64,000 nucleotides of DNA, from positions 1 to 64,000 of the forward strand of contig CAYXGY010000010.1 of assembly GCA_964464895.1 (NCBI GenBank). The letters are read 5' to 3'. Below the pieces are notes generated by a model. The model was not told the DNA's origin. It worked only from the letters and a program-made list of their open reading frames with translations, and searched no databases. The stretch is from Helicobacter_D sp964464895. GTDB lineage: Bacteria > Campylobacterota > Campylobacteria > Campylobacterales > Helicobacteraceae. Position 1 is the stretch's first letter. The number at the start of each line of letters is the position of its first letter. This document shows positions 25,530-34,385 of this stretch, in pieces. The position numbers were made by a program, and so were the translations under genes.

Positions 25530-25560
25530 TTGACTGATACTAGGTATCAGAGTATATAAT
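25530..25560 (+). promoter_or_regulatory. Promoter with 17-bp palindromic operator before the NmrA-like gene
   Basis: TTGACT (25530-25535), 19 bases, TATAAT (25555-25560). The spacer contains the palindrome CTGATAC-TAG-GTATCAG (25534-25550). An operator between the boxes suits a MerR activator or an HxlR/TetR-type repressor. AAGGAG precedes the start codon. Confidence 0.68.
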
Positions 25561-25583
25561 CATTCTTTTGACAAGGAGACATG

Positions 25584-26291
25584 ATGAATCGCAAAACATT
25601 TCTAGGCTTGCTCGCCCTTGTGGGCGCGCTGTGGTTGGGTGCTCCGCTTTTGGCGCAAGAGCCCAAAAAAGACGCGACAACGGTGCTCATTATCGGCGCG
25701 AACGGGAGTGTCGCAAAAGAGGCGATTGCGATGTTTTTGCAAAAAACAGATGTGAATCTCAAGCTTTTCTTGCGCAACGCAAAGCGGCTAGAGCACCTCA
25801 AAAGCCCTCGCGTAGAGGTCGTTGAGGGCGATGCGACAGATAAAGTCGCGCTCACAAACGCGATGAAGGGCGTGAATGTCGTGTATGCAAATTTGTATGG
25901 CAAAAACACGCCGCAAATGGCTGCCGCAATTATCGAATCGATGCAGACGGCGGGGCTTAAGCGATTGGTTTGGATTACCTCTTTTGGCGTGTATAATGGG
26001 CAATATCAGGAGATTCCCGATTCCGAGCTCGCGCGCATTGCCAATTATATCGCGCCACATAGAGAAGAGGTGCGCGTCATCGAGGCATCGAATCTTGACT
26101 ATACGCTTATCCGCGCGCAATGGTTTAGCAACGCCGATGAGATTGATTATGAGCTCACGCAAAAGGGCGCGCCGTTTAAGAATCCAAGCGCTAGAATCTC
26201 GCGCAAGAGTATCGCCGATTTGATTGTGCGGCTCTGCACGACGCCAGATTTTGGGATTCGCCAGAGTTTGGGAATCAATAAACCTCAATAA
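25584..26291 (+). CDS. Exported NAD(P)-binding Rossmann protein (NmrA / atypical SDR)
   Basis: 235 residues. A signal peptide (RKTFLGLLALVGALWLGAPLLAQ) is followed by an atypical short-chain dehydrogenase fold with VLIIGANGSVAKEAI (dinucleotide loop), VEVVEGDATD, LVWITSFGVYN and LDYTLIRAQWF. NmrA-like members act as NAD(P)-dependent reductases or redox sensors in the cytosol; the leader here is unusual. ATG ATG at 25581/25584: the second fits the SD AAGGAG better. It is 17 bases before the cupin gene and GC-rich like the 2200-4540 genes, suggesting a related transferred set. Confidence 0.86.
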   Translation: MNRKTFLGLLALVGALWLGAPLLAQEPKKDATTVLIIGANGSVAKEAIAMFLQKTDVNLKLFLRNAKRLEHLKSPRVEVVEGDATDKVALTNAMKGVNVVYANLYGKNTPQMAAAIIESMQTAGLKRLVWITSFGVYNGQYQEIPDSELARIANYIAPHREEVRVIEASNLDYTLIRAQWFSNADEIDYELTQKGAPFKNPSARISRKSIADLIVRLCTTPDFGIRQSLGINKPQ

Positions 26292-26308
26292 ATGCACAAG
26301 GAGAAAAA

Positions 26309-26821
26309 ATGCAAAAAATCGTTCGTTTGGCTTTAGTCGCCGCGCTAGGTTGCGCAAATCTTGGAATCGCAAAGGAGGCACACATGCAAAAACAAGAAGT
26401 GGTAAAAAGTGGAAGCTTGGGAGGCTTTAAGGGAGATTCTAAAATCTTTAGTGGCGAAGTGAATGTGAAAATGCTGTTTAAGAGCGATAGTTATCGTCCG
26501 TTTGGCGGCGCGTTGGTGCGCTTTGAAAAAGGCGCGCGCACCGCGTGGCACACGCACCCAGCGGGGCAAACGCTGCTCGTTACGCAAGGCAGCATTTACA
26601 CGGGCACGCAGGACGGAATCACCCACATCGCCAAGCCGGGCGATGCCGTGCTCTGCCCGCCTGATGTGAAGCATTGGCATGGCGCGGGGCTTGATGAAAT
26701 CGGGGAGCATATCGCCATTACGCACGAAAAAGATGGCAAGAATGTTACATGGCTTGAGCTTTTAAGTGATGCGGAATACAAAACATATATTCAAGCGGCA
26801 CAAAAACAAGCAAAGGAGTAA
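26309..26821 (+). CDS. Exported cupin-domain protein
   Basis: 170 residues: signal peptide (IVRLALVAALGCANLGIA), then one cupin barrel. Motif 1 is WHTHPAGQTLLVTQG (His81, His83, Gln87) and motif 2 is PGDAVLCPPDVKHWHGA (His122/His124), enough ligands for a metal. The family commonly accompanies carboxymuconolactone-decarboxylase-like and reductase genes. Substrate unknown. AAGGAG before ATG 26309. A second AAAGGAGG with in-frame ATG 26384 (codon 26) stands just after the signal peptide. The acetyltransferase gene starts 3 bases after its stop. Confidence 0.87.
   Translation: MQKIVRLALVAALGCANLGIAKEAHMQKQEVVKSGSLGGFKGDSKIFSGEVNVKMLFKSDSYRPFGGALVRFEKGARTAWHTHPAGQTLLVTQGSIYTGTQDGITHIAKPGDAVLCPPDVKHWHGAGLDEIGEHIAITHEKDGKNVTWLELLSDAEYKTYIQAAQKQAKE
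26371..26386 (+). promoter_or_regulatory. Internal Shine-Dalgarno and in-frame ATG after the cupin signal peptide
   Basis: AAAGGAGG at 26371-26378, five bases, ATG 26384. The short product would start MQKQEVVKSGSLGGF, a normal cytosolic cupin N-terminus. Confidence 0.5.
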
Positions 26822-26824
26822 AAA

Positions 26825-27436
26825 ATGGCGATACAATTTTCACCCCGCAGCACGCCGTCTCCAAGCACGAATCGCGATATTTTCACGCGCGATTTGGAGG
26901 GCGAGCTTGTCGATATGAACGACCCTGAATGCGAGAAAATCTTAGCCGTGATTCGCAAGACCATTGCGCTAACAAGCAAGCTTAATTCTGGCTCGCATAG
27001 CCCTAAAAAGGTGCGCAAGATGTTTGGCAAAATCATCGGGCAAAAGCTCGATGAAGGTTCGTGGATAATCCCGCCCTTTTATGTTGATTTTGGGCGCAAT
27101 ATCCGCGTGGGCAAAAATTTCTTTATGAATCAAGCCTGCACTTTTATGGACAGAGGCGGAATCACGATTGGCGATGATGTGTTTATCGCGCCCAAAGTCT
27201 GCCTCACGACGATTAACCACGATTTTAATCCCTATAATCGCCGCGCAACTTTTTGCAAGCCAATTGTGATTGGTAATCGCGTTTGGATTGGGATTAATGT
27301 AACGATATGCCCGGGCGTGAAAATCGGCGATAATTCGGTGATTGCGGCGGGCAGTGTCGTAACCAAAGATGTCCCGCCCAATGTGATTGTTGGGGGCAAC
27401 CCAGCGAGGGTGATTAAGGAATTAAAGTTCAGCTAA
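26825..27436 (+). CDS. Sugar O-acetyltransferase (LacA/Maa-like, left-handed beta-helix)
   Basis: 203 residues of the maltose/galactoside acetyltransferase family. A short helical N-terminus (KILAVIRKTIALTSKLNSG) is followed by hexapeptide repeats (VDFGRNIRVGKNFFMNQACTFMDRGGITIGDDVFIAPKVCL). The catalytic His is in TTINHDF, and the family end is GNRVWIGINVTICPGVKIGDNSVIAAGSVVTKDVPPNVIVGGNPARVIK. It transfers acetyl from acetyl-CoA to a sugar hydroxyl in the cytoplasm. SD AAAGGAG. Last gene of the NmrA-cupin operon; the metabolic link with the exported proteins is unclear. Confidence 0.92.
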   Translation: MAIQFSPRSTPSPSTNRDIFTRDLEGELVDMNDPECEKILAVIRKTIALTSKLNSGSHSPKKVRKMFGKIIGQKLDEGSWIIPPFYVDFGRNIRVGKNFFMNQACTFMDRGGITIGDDVFIAPKVCLTTINHDFNPYNRRATFCKPIVIGNRVWIGINVTICPGVKIGDNSVIAAGSVVTKDVPPNVIVGGNPARVIKELKFS

Positions 27437-27533
27437 TGCTCATATTCTCATATGCCATTGTTGCATAAAGCTAGATTTTGGACATTTCTATATATAATCT
27501 CAATTATTTAGATTCTACATTGAGGATAATTAT

Positions 27534-28010
27534 ATGTCATTGGCGCAAGCAAAAGAACATCTGCAAAAATATGGGCTAGAGCATAGAATTATGGAATTTT
27601 CTACTTCTTCTGCCACGGTAAAAGAGGCGGCAGAGACAATCCATTGCAAAGAAGAACAAATTGTAAAAACTTTGTCATTGATTGTAGAAAATAAACCAAT
27701 TCTCATTGCCATAGCAGGAGATTCTAAAATCAACAATAGCAAATTCAAAGCAGAATTTCATACGAAAGCAAAGATGATTCCCTTTGATGAAGTGGAAGCA
27801 CAGATAGGTCATAAAGTGGGTGGAGTTTGTCCTTTTGGAGTAAAAGACAATGTGGAGATATATTTAGACAACTCTTTAAAAAAACTCAAGACGCTCTACC
27901 CTGCGTGTGGAAGTGCCAACAGCGCAGTTCAACTCACTTTGGACGAATTAGAAAAAACATCTTGTTATAAAAAATGGATAGATGTGTGCAGTGAGATTTC
28001 CCAAAACTAA
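27534..28010 (+). CDS. YbaK/EbsC-family aminoacyl-tRNA deacylase
   Basis: 158 residues, single YbaK/ProX domain: EFSTSSATVKEAAETIHCKEEQIVKTLSLIVENKPILIAIAGDSKIN, then VGGVCPFGVKDNVEIYLDNSL and YPACGSANSAVQLTLDEL. The invariant lysine of KTL (residue about 43) and the GG-V-PFG loop of the deacylases are present. Members hydrolyse mischarged tRNAs such as Cys-tRNA(Pro). It stands alone with AGGATAATTAT as weak SD before ATG 27534, and a TATATATAAT -10 region some 40 bases upstream. Confidence 0.88.
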   Translation: MSLAQAKEHLQKYGLEHRIMEFSTSSATVKEAAETIHCKEEQIVKTLSLIVENKPILIAIAGDSKINNSKFKAEFHTKAKMIPFDEVEAQIGHKVGGVCPFGVKDNVEIYLDNSLKKLKTLYPACGSANSAVQLTLDELEKTSCYKKWIDVCSEISQN

Positions 28011-28069
28011 TTGCAAGAAATCTGAAGTTTCTTATGTGGCTAAAAATGCTTGAATAATTCCTTTCTCTC

Positions 28070-28100
28070 TTGACTTACACTAAGTGTTATACTCTATAAT
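28070..28100 (+). promoter_or_regulatory. Promoter of the NTT/MFS-like transporter, 19-bp spacer with small dyad
   Basis: TTGACT (28070-28075), 19 bases, TATAAT (28095-28100). The spacer holds ACACT-A-AGTGT (28077-28087), a dyad as expected for a MerR-type site. Confidence 0.55.
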
Positions 28101-28132
28101 TCCATAGAAATTTGGATTTAAAAAGGGCAAAA

Positions 28133-29407
28133 ATGCAGGCATTTATTTACAAAATTTTAAGCCTCAAAGAGGGCGAACTCAAGCTCCTAGCACTTTCATG
28201 CGGCTTTATCTTTGTGCTCTTTAGCTCGTATGCAATCCTTCGCCCCATGCGCGACGCCTTGGGGCTAGAGGGCGGCAAAGACGAGCTCAAATGGCTTTTC
28301 TTGGCAACCTTTATCGTCTGCGTCTTTTCCTCTTTGTTATTAATGTGGCTAAGCGGCAAAATCAAGCGGCGATTCTATACGGATTGCGTCTTTGTCTTTT
28401 TCGCGCTCAATCTGTTGATTTTCTATGTTTTAATGCAATCTTTTGAACCCCACACGCAAAATTTTATCTGGCTTTCGCGTGTTTTCTATGTTTGGATTAG
28501 CGTCTTCAATTTGTTTGCTTTTTCGAGTGCGTGGAGCTTGCTCGCCGATATTTTTAGTAAAGAAGCAAGCAGCCGACTTTTTGGAATCATCTCTGCGGGC
28601 GCAAGCTTGGGTAGTATTGCGGGGGCTGGAAGCGTGAGCTTTTTGGTCGCCAATCTTGGTATGGCAAACCTCGTCTTTCTCTCTATTGCCCTGCTCATTA
28701 TTGGAATCTTGCTCAAAAATGCGATTCTCAAAGAGTTGCGACACTTTGAAAATGCAGAATATCTAAGCCGCTTTGATAAAACGATTGGTTCAAAGAATCC
28801 CTTTGCTGGATTTAAACTCATTATTGCCTCCAAAACTCTTTTAGCCCTCTGTGCATTTATCTTGTTGCTCACATCTGTTTCGACATTTCTCTATATGGAA
28901 CAAGCGCGAATCGTGCGCGAACTCTTTCCCACACGTGAGGCAAGAACCGCCGCTTTTGCCAATATTGACTTTGTCGTGCAACTTAGCGCGCTTCTGATTC
29001 AAATTTTCCTCACGGCAAAGATTGTGCGCTTCTTTGGAATCACAGCTCTTTTAAGCACACTTGGCTTTGTCATCACACTTGGTTTTATCGTTCTTAGCTT
29101 CACGCACCCCGCCTTTTTGCCTCTGGCAATCGTAATGAGCATTCGGCGCATTGGTGAATATGCGCTCGTAAAACCCGGACGCGAAATGCTGTTTGTACCA
29201 CTTAGCTCGGATTCTAAATATAAAGTCAAAAATTTCTTCGACACGGTCGTCTATCGCGGAGGAGACGCGCTCTCGGCGCAGGTTGAAAGCGTGCTTGCGG
29301 GCATTGGGATTCTCTGTGTGTTGCTCGTGGGCGCGGCAATCTCATTTGTTTGGGGGCTTTTGGGTGTCTTCTTGGGGAGGAACTATGCGGAAAAGTTAGA
29401 AAAATAA
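28133..29407 (+). CDS. Membrane transporter, NTT/MFS-like
   Basis: 424 residues, about 11-12 membrane helices. The start GELKLLALSCGFIFVLFSSYAILRPMRDALGLEGG resembles bacterial members of the ATP/ADP-translocase-like branch of the major facilitator superfamily. The internal FSKEASSRLFGIISAGASLGSIAGAG is the typical loop and helix 5 motif. Free-living bacteria have such proteins with unknown substrate, so true nucleotide exchange should not be assumed. ATG 28133 with AAAAAGGG is chosen over the upstream TTG 28112. It has its own 19-bp-spacer promoter and lies 58 bases before the RND pump gene. Confidence 0.8.
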   Translation: MQAFIYKILSLKEGELKLLALSCGFIFVLFSSYAILRPMRDALGLEGGKDELKWLFLATFIVCVFSSLLLMWLSGKIKRRFYTDCVFVFFALNLLIFYVLMQSFEPHTQNFIWLSRVFYVWISVFNLFAFSSAWSLLADIFSKEASSRLFGIISAGASLGSIAGAGSVSFLVANLGMANLVFLSIALLIIGILLKNAILKELRHFENAEYLSRFDKTIGSKNPFAGFKLIIASKTLLALCAFILLLTSVSTFLYMEQARIVRELFPTREARTAAFANIDFVVQLSALLIQIFLTAKIVRFFGITALLSTLGFVITLGFIVLSFTHPAFLPLAIVMSIRRIGEYALVKPGREMLFVPLSSDSKYKVKNFFDTVVYRGGDALSAQVESVLAGIGILCVLLVGAAISFVWGLLGVFLGRNYAEKLEK

Positions 29408-29465
29408 TTCACATTCATCTCATACTTTTTTGCTACAATAGTGCAATAAAAACGCAAGGAAAGCG

Positions 29466-32400
29466 ATGTTTTCAAGATTCTTTATCAATCGCCCCGCATT
29501 CTCGGCTGTGGTTTCTATCATTATCGTGATTGCAGGGCTTTTATGTCTTTTTAATCTCCCCGTTGAGCAATATCCAAAACTTGTTCCAACACAAATTGTC
29601 GTGAATGCAAACTATCCGGGAGCAAGTGCCGAAACTATCTCGACCAATGTCGCAAGTATCTTAGAAAATAGCATTAATGGCGTGGAGGGAATGATTTATA
29701 TCCGCACCTCGACCACTTCAAGTGGCACGATGAATCTTAGCGTTTTTTTTAATAGCGATGCCGACCCCGATATGGCTGTTGTGAATGTTAATAACCGCGT
29801 GCAAGCCGTTCTTAGCCAACTTCCTAGTGAGGTTCAAAGGCTCGGCGTAACGGTGCGCAAAAACTCCACAGCAGTCGTGGGGCTCTATCATCTCTATTCG
29901 GAGAATCCTAATTTTTCACAGCTCTATTTGGCAAATTATGCAATCTTAAATATTATCGATGAACTTAAAAGGATTCAAGGAATCGGCGATGTGGATTTAT
30001 GGGGACGCTCGGACTATGCTATGCGGATATGGCTGCTTCCCGATAAACTCGCACTATTTAGTCTCACACCCCTAGAGATTATTGACAAAATTGTAGAACA
30101 AAATGCACAATTTGCACCCGGAAAACTTGGCGCAGAACCCATTGCGCAAAGCGAATTTGCCTATACAATCGTTACGCAAGGATTATTTTCAACCCCCGAA
30201 GAATTTGAGAATATCATCATTAGGGCAAATGCCGATGGTTCTATGTTGCGACTTAAAGATATTGCACGCGTAGAACTTGGCGCGCAAGAATATCTAACCT
30301 CATATTTTTACAATTCCACACCCTCCGTGCCATTGCGAATCACTCTACAACCCGGTGCAAATATCCTCGATGTGGCAAACAATGTCCAAGCAACGATGGA
30401 GCGATTATCGCAAAAATTTCCCGAAGGAATCAAATATTCCAACCCATTTCGCCCCACAGAATTTATTGTAGAATCCATAAAAGAGGTGATGAAAACATTT
30501 GTAGAAGCCATCGTTCTTGTTGTACTGATTATCTATGTTTTTCTAGGAAATTGGCGCGCAACGATTATCCCTTGTATTGCGATTCCCGTATCACTCATTG
30601 GCACTTTTATTGGGCTCTATCTCTTTGGTTTCACGATTAATTTGCTCACGCTTTTTGGGCTGATTCTCGCGATTGGAATCGTGGTTGATGACGCGATTAT
30701 TGTGATTGAAAATGTCGAACGCATTATGCACCAAGAACATCTAAGTGCCAAAGAAGCCACGATTCAATCTATGCGCGAAATCACCGCCCCCGTGATTGCC
30801 ATTGTTTTAGTTCTAAGTGCCGTATTTATTCCCGTTGCTTTTATGGGAGGATTTAGTGGAGAGATTTACCGCCAATTTGCGATTACAATTGTGATTTCTG
30901 TCGTGATTTCCGGCTGTGTTGCGCTCACTCTCACGCCGAGCTTATGCGCAATCTATCTAAAACCAACAGAGACAAAACCTTTTTATCTCATCGCCAAGTT
31001 TGATGCGCTTTTTGAAAAACTCACTTTCAAATTTTCCCAACAAGTCGCAAAGGTTCTTAAAAGAGGCTTGCTCTTTGTGTGTCTTTTAGCTGCTATGCTC
31101 TTTGCAACATACGCACTCTTCCAAAAGACGCCGCGCTCACTTGTCCCTGCGGAGGATATGGGAATCGTTAATATTCACACAATTCTACCCGAAGCCGCAT
31201 CGCTTTCACGTACGACACAGGTACAAAAAGACTTGATTGCCACATTAGAAAATAACCCGCTGATTGCCGAGATGACAACAATTGCTGGATTTAGCTTTCT
31301 TTCGCAAGGATTTAAAAGCAATGGTGGCGTAGGATTCTATCGCCTCATTGATTGGAGCGAACGCAAAGATAAAGACAAAAGCGATAAGGCATTCATTCAA
31401 AATATCACCAAAGAATTGCAAAACTATCCTGACGCGCGATTTATAGCCAACCAAGCACCAACAATTATTGGGCTCGATTCGAGCGGCGTAAATGTTTATA
31501 TCCAAAGCAAGGAGGGCGGGAGTTTGGAGGATCTCAAAAAATACACCGATTTAATGGTGCAAGAAGCATTAAAACGCAAAGAGATTCGCAACGCTTTCAC
31601 GAGTCTATCGGTGAACACTCCCCAAGTCTCCGTCTATTTGGATAGAGAAAAAGCGGCGACACTCAATGTCAATATTTATAATGTGTTTCGGACAATGCAG
31701 GTAACTTTTGGGAATTATTATATCAATAATTTTGAGCTATTTAATCGCACTTTTCGCGTGATTGCGCAAAGCGAACAAGACTATCGCCAAAACCCCGAAA
31801 ATTTAAAAGACGTCTTTGTCAAATCGCAAGACGGCAACTTTATCCCCCTAAGCTCTCTTTTGCGATTCCAATATATTATTGGCGCAGAAATTGTCAATCG
31901 TTTTAACCTTTTTCCTGCCGCACAAATCATCGGCTATCCAAACGAGGGCTATTCGAGTGGCGACACAATCGCAGCGATTGAAGAAATCGCGGCAGAGATT
32001 CTACCACAAGGCTATGACATCGCCTATTTTGGCTCGACTTATCAAGAAAAGGTCAGCCAAAGCAGCGGCGCAACGGCTTTTGTTTTTGGGCTTGTTTTTG
32101 TCTTCTTGATTCTCGTTGCACAATATGAACGCTGGCTCATGCCTTTGTGTGTACTTAGTGCCGTTCCCTTTGCTCTTTTTGGGGCAATCTTGGCAACCTT
32201 TTTGCGAGGATTAGAAAACGATATTTACTTCCAAGTCGGACTACTTGTCCTCATTGCACTTGCAGCAAAAAATGCGATTTTGATTGTTGAATTTGCAATG
32301 CAACTTAGAGAAAAAGGGGATAAAAGCATTATCGAATCTGCCATTGGTGCGGCAAAATTGCGATTCCGACCAATTGTCATGACATCGCTCGCATTTAGTA

Positions 32401-32582
32401 TGGGTGTTTTACCGCTCGCAATCAGTAGCGGTGCGGGGAGTTTGAGCCGCCATTCTATCGCCACAGGCGTGCTTGGAGGAATGCTCGCCGCGACATTTTT
32501 AGCCGTATTTTTTATTCCCCTATTCTATGTGTATCTTGCAAATTTGAGCGAATGGATTAGAGAAAAACGAGGGAAAAAGTAG
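29466..32582 (+). CDS. RND multidrug efflux permease, AcrB/HAE1 family
   Basis: 1038 residues, the usual length of hydrophobe/amphiphile-efflux pumps. Twelve helices surround two large periplasmic loops. Helix 1 is FFINRPAFSAVVSIIIVIAGL. The proton-relay acids lie in helix 4 (LILAIGIVVDDAIIVIENVER), and conserved ALFGA and AILIVEFA sequences are in the second half. It pumps drugs, bile salts or detergents out by proton motive force with a membrane-fusion protein and an outer-membrane channel. Neither partner is encoded next to it, so it is an orphan permease or uses partners elsewhere. SD AAGGAAAG before ATG 29466. Confidence 0.94.
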   Translation: MFSRFFINRPAFSAVVSIIIVIAGLLCLFNLPVEQYPKLVPTQIVVNANYPGASAETISTNVASILENSINGVEGMIYIRTSTTSSGTMNLSVFFNSDADPDMAVVNVNNRVQAVLSQLPSEVQRLGVTVRKNSTAVVGLYHLYSENPNFSQLYLANYAILNIIDELKRIQGIGDVDLWGRSDYAMRIWLLPDKLALFSLTPLEIIDKIVEQNAQFAPGKLGAEPIAQSEFAYTIVTQGLFSTPEEFENIIIRANADGSMLRLKDIARVELGAQEYLTSYFYNSTPSVPLRITLQPGANILDVANNVQATMERLSQKFPEGIKYSNPFRPTEFIVESIKEVMKTFVEAIVLVVLIIYVFLGNWRATIIPCIAIPVSLIGTFIGLYLFGFTINLLTLFGLILAIGIVVDDAIIVIENVERIMHQEHLSAKEATIQSMREITAPVIAIVLVLSAVFIPVAFMGGFSGEIYRQFAITIVISVVISGCVALTLTPSLCAIYLKPTETKPFYLIAKFDALFEKLTFKFSQQVAKVLKRGLLFVCLLAAMLFATYALFQKTPRSLVPAEDMGIVNIHTILPEAASLSRTTQVQKDLIATLENNPLIAEMTTIAGFSFLSQGFKSNGGVGFYRLIDWSERKDKDKSDKAFIQNITKELQNYPDARFIANQAPTIIGLDSSGVNVYIQSKEGGSLEDLKKYTDLMVQEALKRKEIRNAFTSLSVNTPQVSVYLDREKAATLNVNIYNVFRTMQVTFGNYYINNFELFNRTFRVIAQSEQDYRQNPENLKDVFVKSQDGNFIPLSSLLRFQYIIGAEIVNRFNLFPAAQIIGYPNEGYSSGDTIAAIEEIAAEILPQGYDIAYFGSTYQEKVSQSSGATAFVFGLVFVFLILVAQYERWLMPLCVLSAVPFALFGAILATFLRGLENDIYFQVGLLVLIALAAKNAILIVEFAMQLREKGDKSIIESAIGAAKLRFRPIVMTSLAFSMGVLPLAISSGAGSLSRHSIATGVLGGMLAATFLAVFFIPLFYVYLANLSEWIREKRGKK

Positions 32583-33021
32583 CCTTGGAAATAGGAAGTT
32601 GTACCACTGCTGCAGTAAGTTCAAGAAAATCTTGTGTAAGATTCTGTCTTTTGACTTCTTGAATGATTTGATTTAAATAATCTCTCGAGGAATCCTTTAA
32701 TAAAGCATTGGATTTGAGTTCTCTCTCAAGCATTGCTAGAAAGATTCCCAAATCTATCTCTACGATTTCATTGTTTAGGGTATATTCAAAGCTATTTGCA
32801 GAGATGTTTTTAAGTTTAGATTTTAAAATACTTTTAAGGCTTGGATTCTCTAAGACTAATCGTAATTTATAGTTTTTATTATTCAAATGGAGTTTAATCT
32901 TTCCTTGCTCTAGTTTTTCTAAGAATGTGTTGAAGAGTTGGCTGTATTCTTTCTCTTCCATAAACTGAACAGAGATGTTTTTCTTGGCTGCTTTGATTTT
33001 GGTTGCAGTGGTTTTAAGCAA
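32557..33021 (-). CDS. Hypothetical protein overlapping the RND gene end
   Basis: 154 residues if started at TTG 33021; an ATG at 32961 would give 134. I do not recognise a family. It is helical and charged (YSQLFNTFLEKLEQGKIKLHLNNKNYKLRLVLENPSLKSILKSKLK) with no signal peptide. No convincing SD precedes either start, and its 3' end overlaps the last 26 bases of the convergent RND gene. It may be a fragment of a longer gene. It sits 65 bases upstream of the argG stop side on the same strand as argG but is not downstream of it in an obvious operon. Confidence 0.45.
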   Translation of the reverse strand: MLKTTATKIKAAKKNISVQFMEEKEYSQLFNTFLEKLEQGKIKLHLNNKNYKLRLVLENPSLKSILKSKLKNISANSFEYTLNNEIVEIDLGIFLAMLERELKSNALLKDSSRDYLNQIIQEVKRQNLTQDFLELTAAVVQLPISKATFSLVFL

Positions 33022-33086
33022 ACGTTGGATTGAGAGGACTACAAAAGAGACTTCCTAGCAATTCCAATGTTTGCGATTCTAGTTCG

Positions 33087-34301
33087 TTACTTACGCGTTT
33101 TACCTGAAATGATGAAGCGCAAAGCGTTGAGCTTAATAAAGCCTCCAGCGTCGCTTTGATTATAGACGGAATCTTCTTCAAAAGTGCTATACGCAGCATT
33201 GAAAAGGGAGTTTTTGGATTCTCTTCCTAGCACGATGACATTACCTTTATAAAGCTCCAATTTCACGACACCTTCAACTTTTTGTTGTGTTTTGTCAATC
33301 AAAGCCTGCAAAGCCTCTCGCTCTGGGCTAAACCAATAACCACTATAAATTAAGCTGGCATATTTTGGCATTATTTCATCTTTCAAATGCGCTTCCTCTC
33401 TATCCAAGCATAAAGACTCAATCGCACGATGTGCTTTAAGATAAATTGTCCCGCCGGGAGTTTCATAGCAGCCACGCGATTTCATACCCACATAACGATT
33501 TTCTACCAAATCCAAACGACCGATTCCATTGCGAGAGCCCAATTCGTTTAATTTATGCCAAAAATTTGCTGGTGTTAATCTTTCGCCATTGATTGCGATT
33601 CCATCGCCGTTTTTAAATTCAATCGTAATCACCTCTGCCTTATCGGGAGCGTCTTTTGGTGAAACACTCCACCGCCACATATCCTCTTCTGGAGCAATAT
33701 TTGGATTCTCTAAAATCTGTCCCTCATAACTAATGTGTAATAAATTGGCGTCCATAGAATAAGGGGATTTGTTTGCCTTTTTCTCAATTGGAATCCCGGC
33801 AGATTCTGCATATTCTAATAATCTTTCGCGACTATTCAAATCCCATTCTCTCCAAGGGGCAATGACTTTAATGTCTGGATTGAGTGCATACGCCCCAATT
33901 TCAAAGCGCACTTGATCATTTCCCTTGCCTGTCGCGCCGTGAGAAATTGCATCTGCTCCGACTTTGTTTGCAATTTCCACCAAATGCTTAGTAATCAAAG
34001 GGCGCGCAATGCTTGTCCCCAATAAATATTCACCCTCATAAATAGTATTTGCGCGAAACATAGGGAATACAAAATCTCGGATAAACTCCTCGCGTAAATC
34101 TTCAATAAAGATATTCTCGGGCTTGATTCCTAGTTTTTGCGCTTTTGCACGCGCGGGCTCTACTTCCTCGCCTTGCCCGATGTCCGCGGTGAAAGTTACG
34201 ACTTCACAATGATAATTATCTCCGAGCCATTTTAAAATCACGCTTGTATCTAAACCCCCGCTATAAGCAAGCACAACTTTTTTGATATTTTTTTTGCTCA
34301 T
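33087..34301 (-). CDS. argG: Argininosuccinate synthase
   Basis: 404 residues, full length. ATP-pyrophosphatase loop AYSGGLDTSVILKWL (residues 11-25) and the family sequences ADIGQGEE, THGATGKGNDQVRFE (here SHGATGKGNDQVRFE) and APWREWDL are present. It condenses citrulline and aspartate with ATP in the penultimate step of arginine synthesis, in the cytoplasm. Single gene; argH is not in the window. SD AAGGAGCGGAAAATG, and a TATAAT about 25 bases upstream on the minus strand. The divergent spacer with the S4 gene (84 bases) contains AACAAT-TTAAT-ATTGTT, a possible operator. Confidence 0.97.
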   Translation of the reverse strand: MSKKNIKKVVLAYSGGLDTSVILKWLGDNYHCEVVTFTADIGQGEEVEPARAKAQKLGIKPENIFIEDLREEFIRDFVFPMFRANTIYEGEYLLGTSIARPLITKHLVEIANKVGADAISHGATGKGNDQVRFEIGAYALNPDIKVIAPWREWDLNSRERLLEYAESAGIPIEKKANKSPYSMDANLLHISYEGQILENPNIAPEEDMWRWSVSPKDAPDKAEVITIEFKNGDGIAINGERLTPANFWHKLNELGSRNGIGRLDLVENRYVGMKSRGCYETPGGTIYLKAHRAIESLCLDREEAHLKDEIMPKYASLIYSGYWFSPEREALQALIDKTQQKVEGVVKLELYKGNVIVLGRESKNSLFNAAYSTFEEDSVYNQSDAGGFIKLNALRFIISGKTRK

Positions 34302-34385
34302 TTTCCGCTCCTTAAAAATTTTGTGTTATTATAGCAACAATTTAATATTGTTTTAGCTACAATTTTGTAAATTTTAAGGATAAAA

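Noticed and set aside
25788..26381. 197-codon minus-strand ORF
   Set aside because: Shadow of the NmrA-like gene in GC-rich DNA.
29466..32582. Complete tripartite efflux operon
   Set aside because: No membrane-fusion protein or outer-membrane channel gene on either side.
34321..34385. ARG box or riboswitch in the argG-S4 spacer
   Set aside because: Only a short AACAAT/ATTGTT dyad; no ArgR consensus or structured element could be shown.
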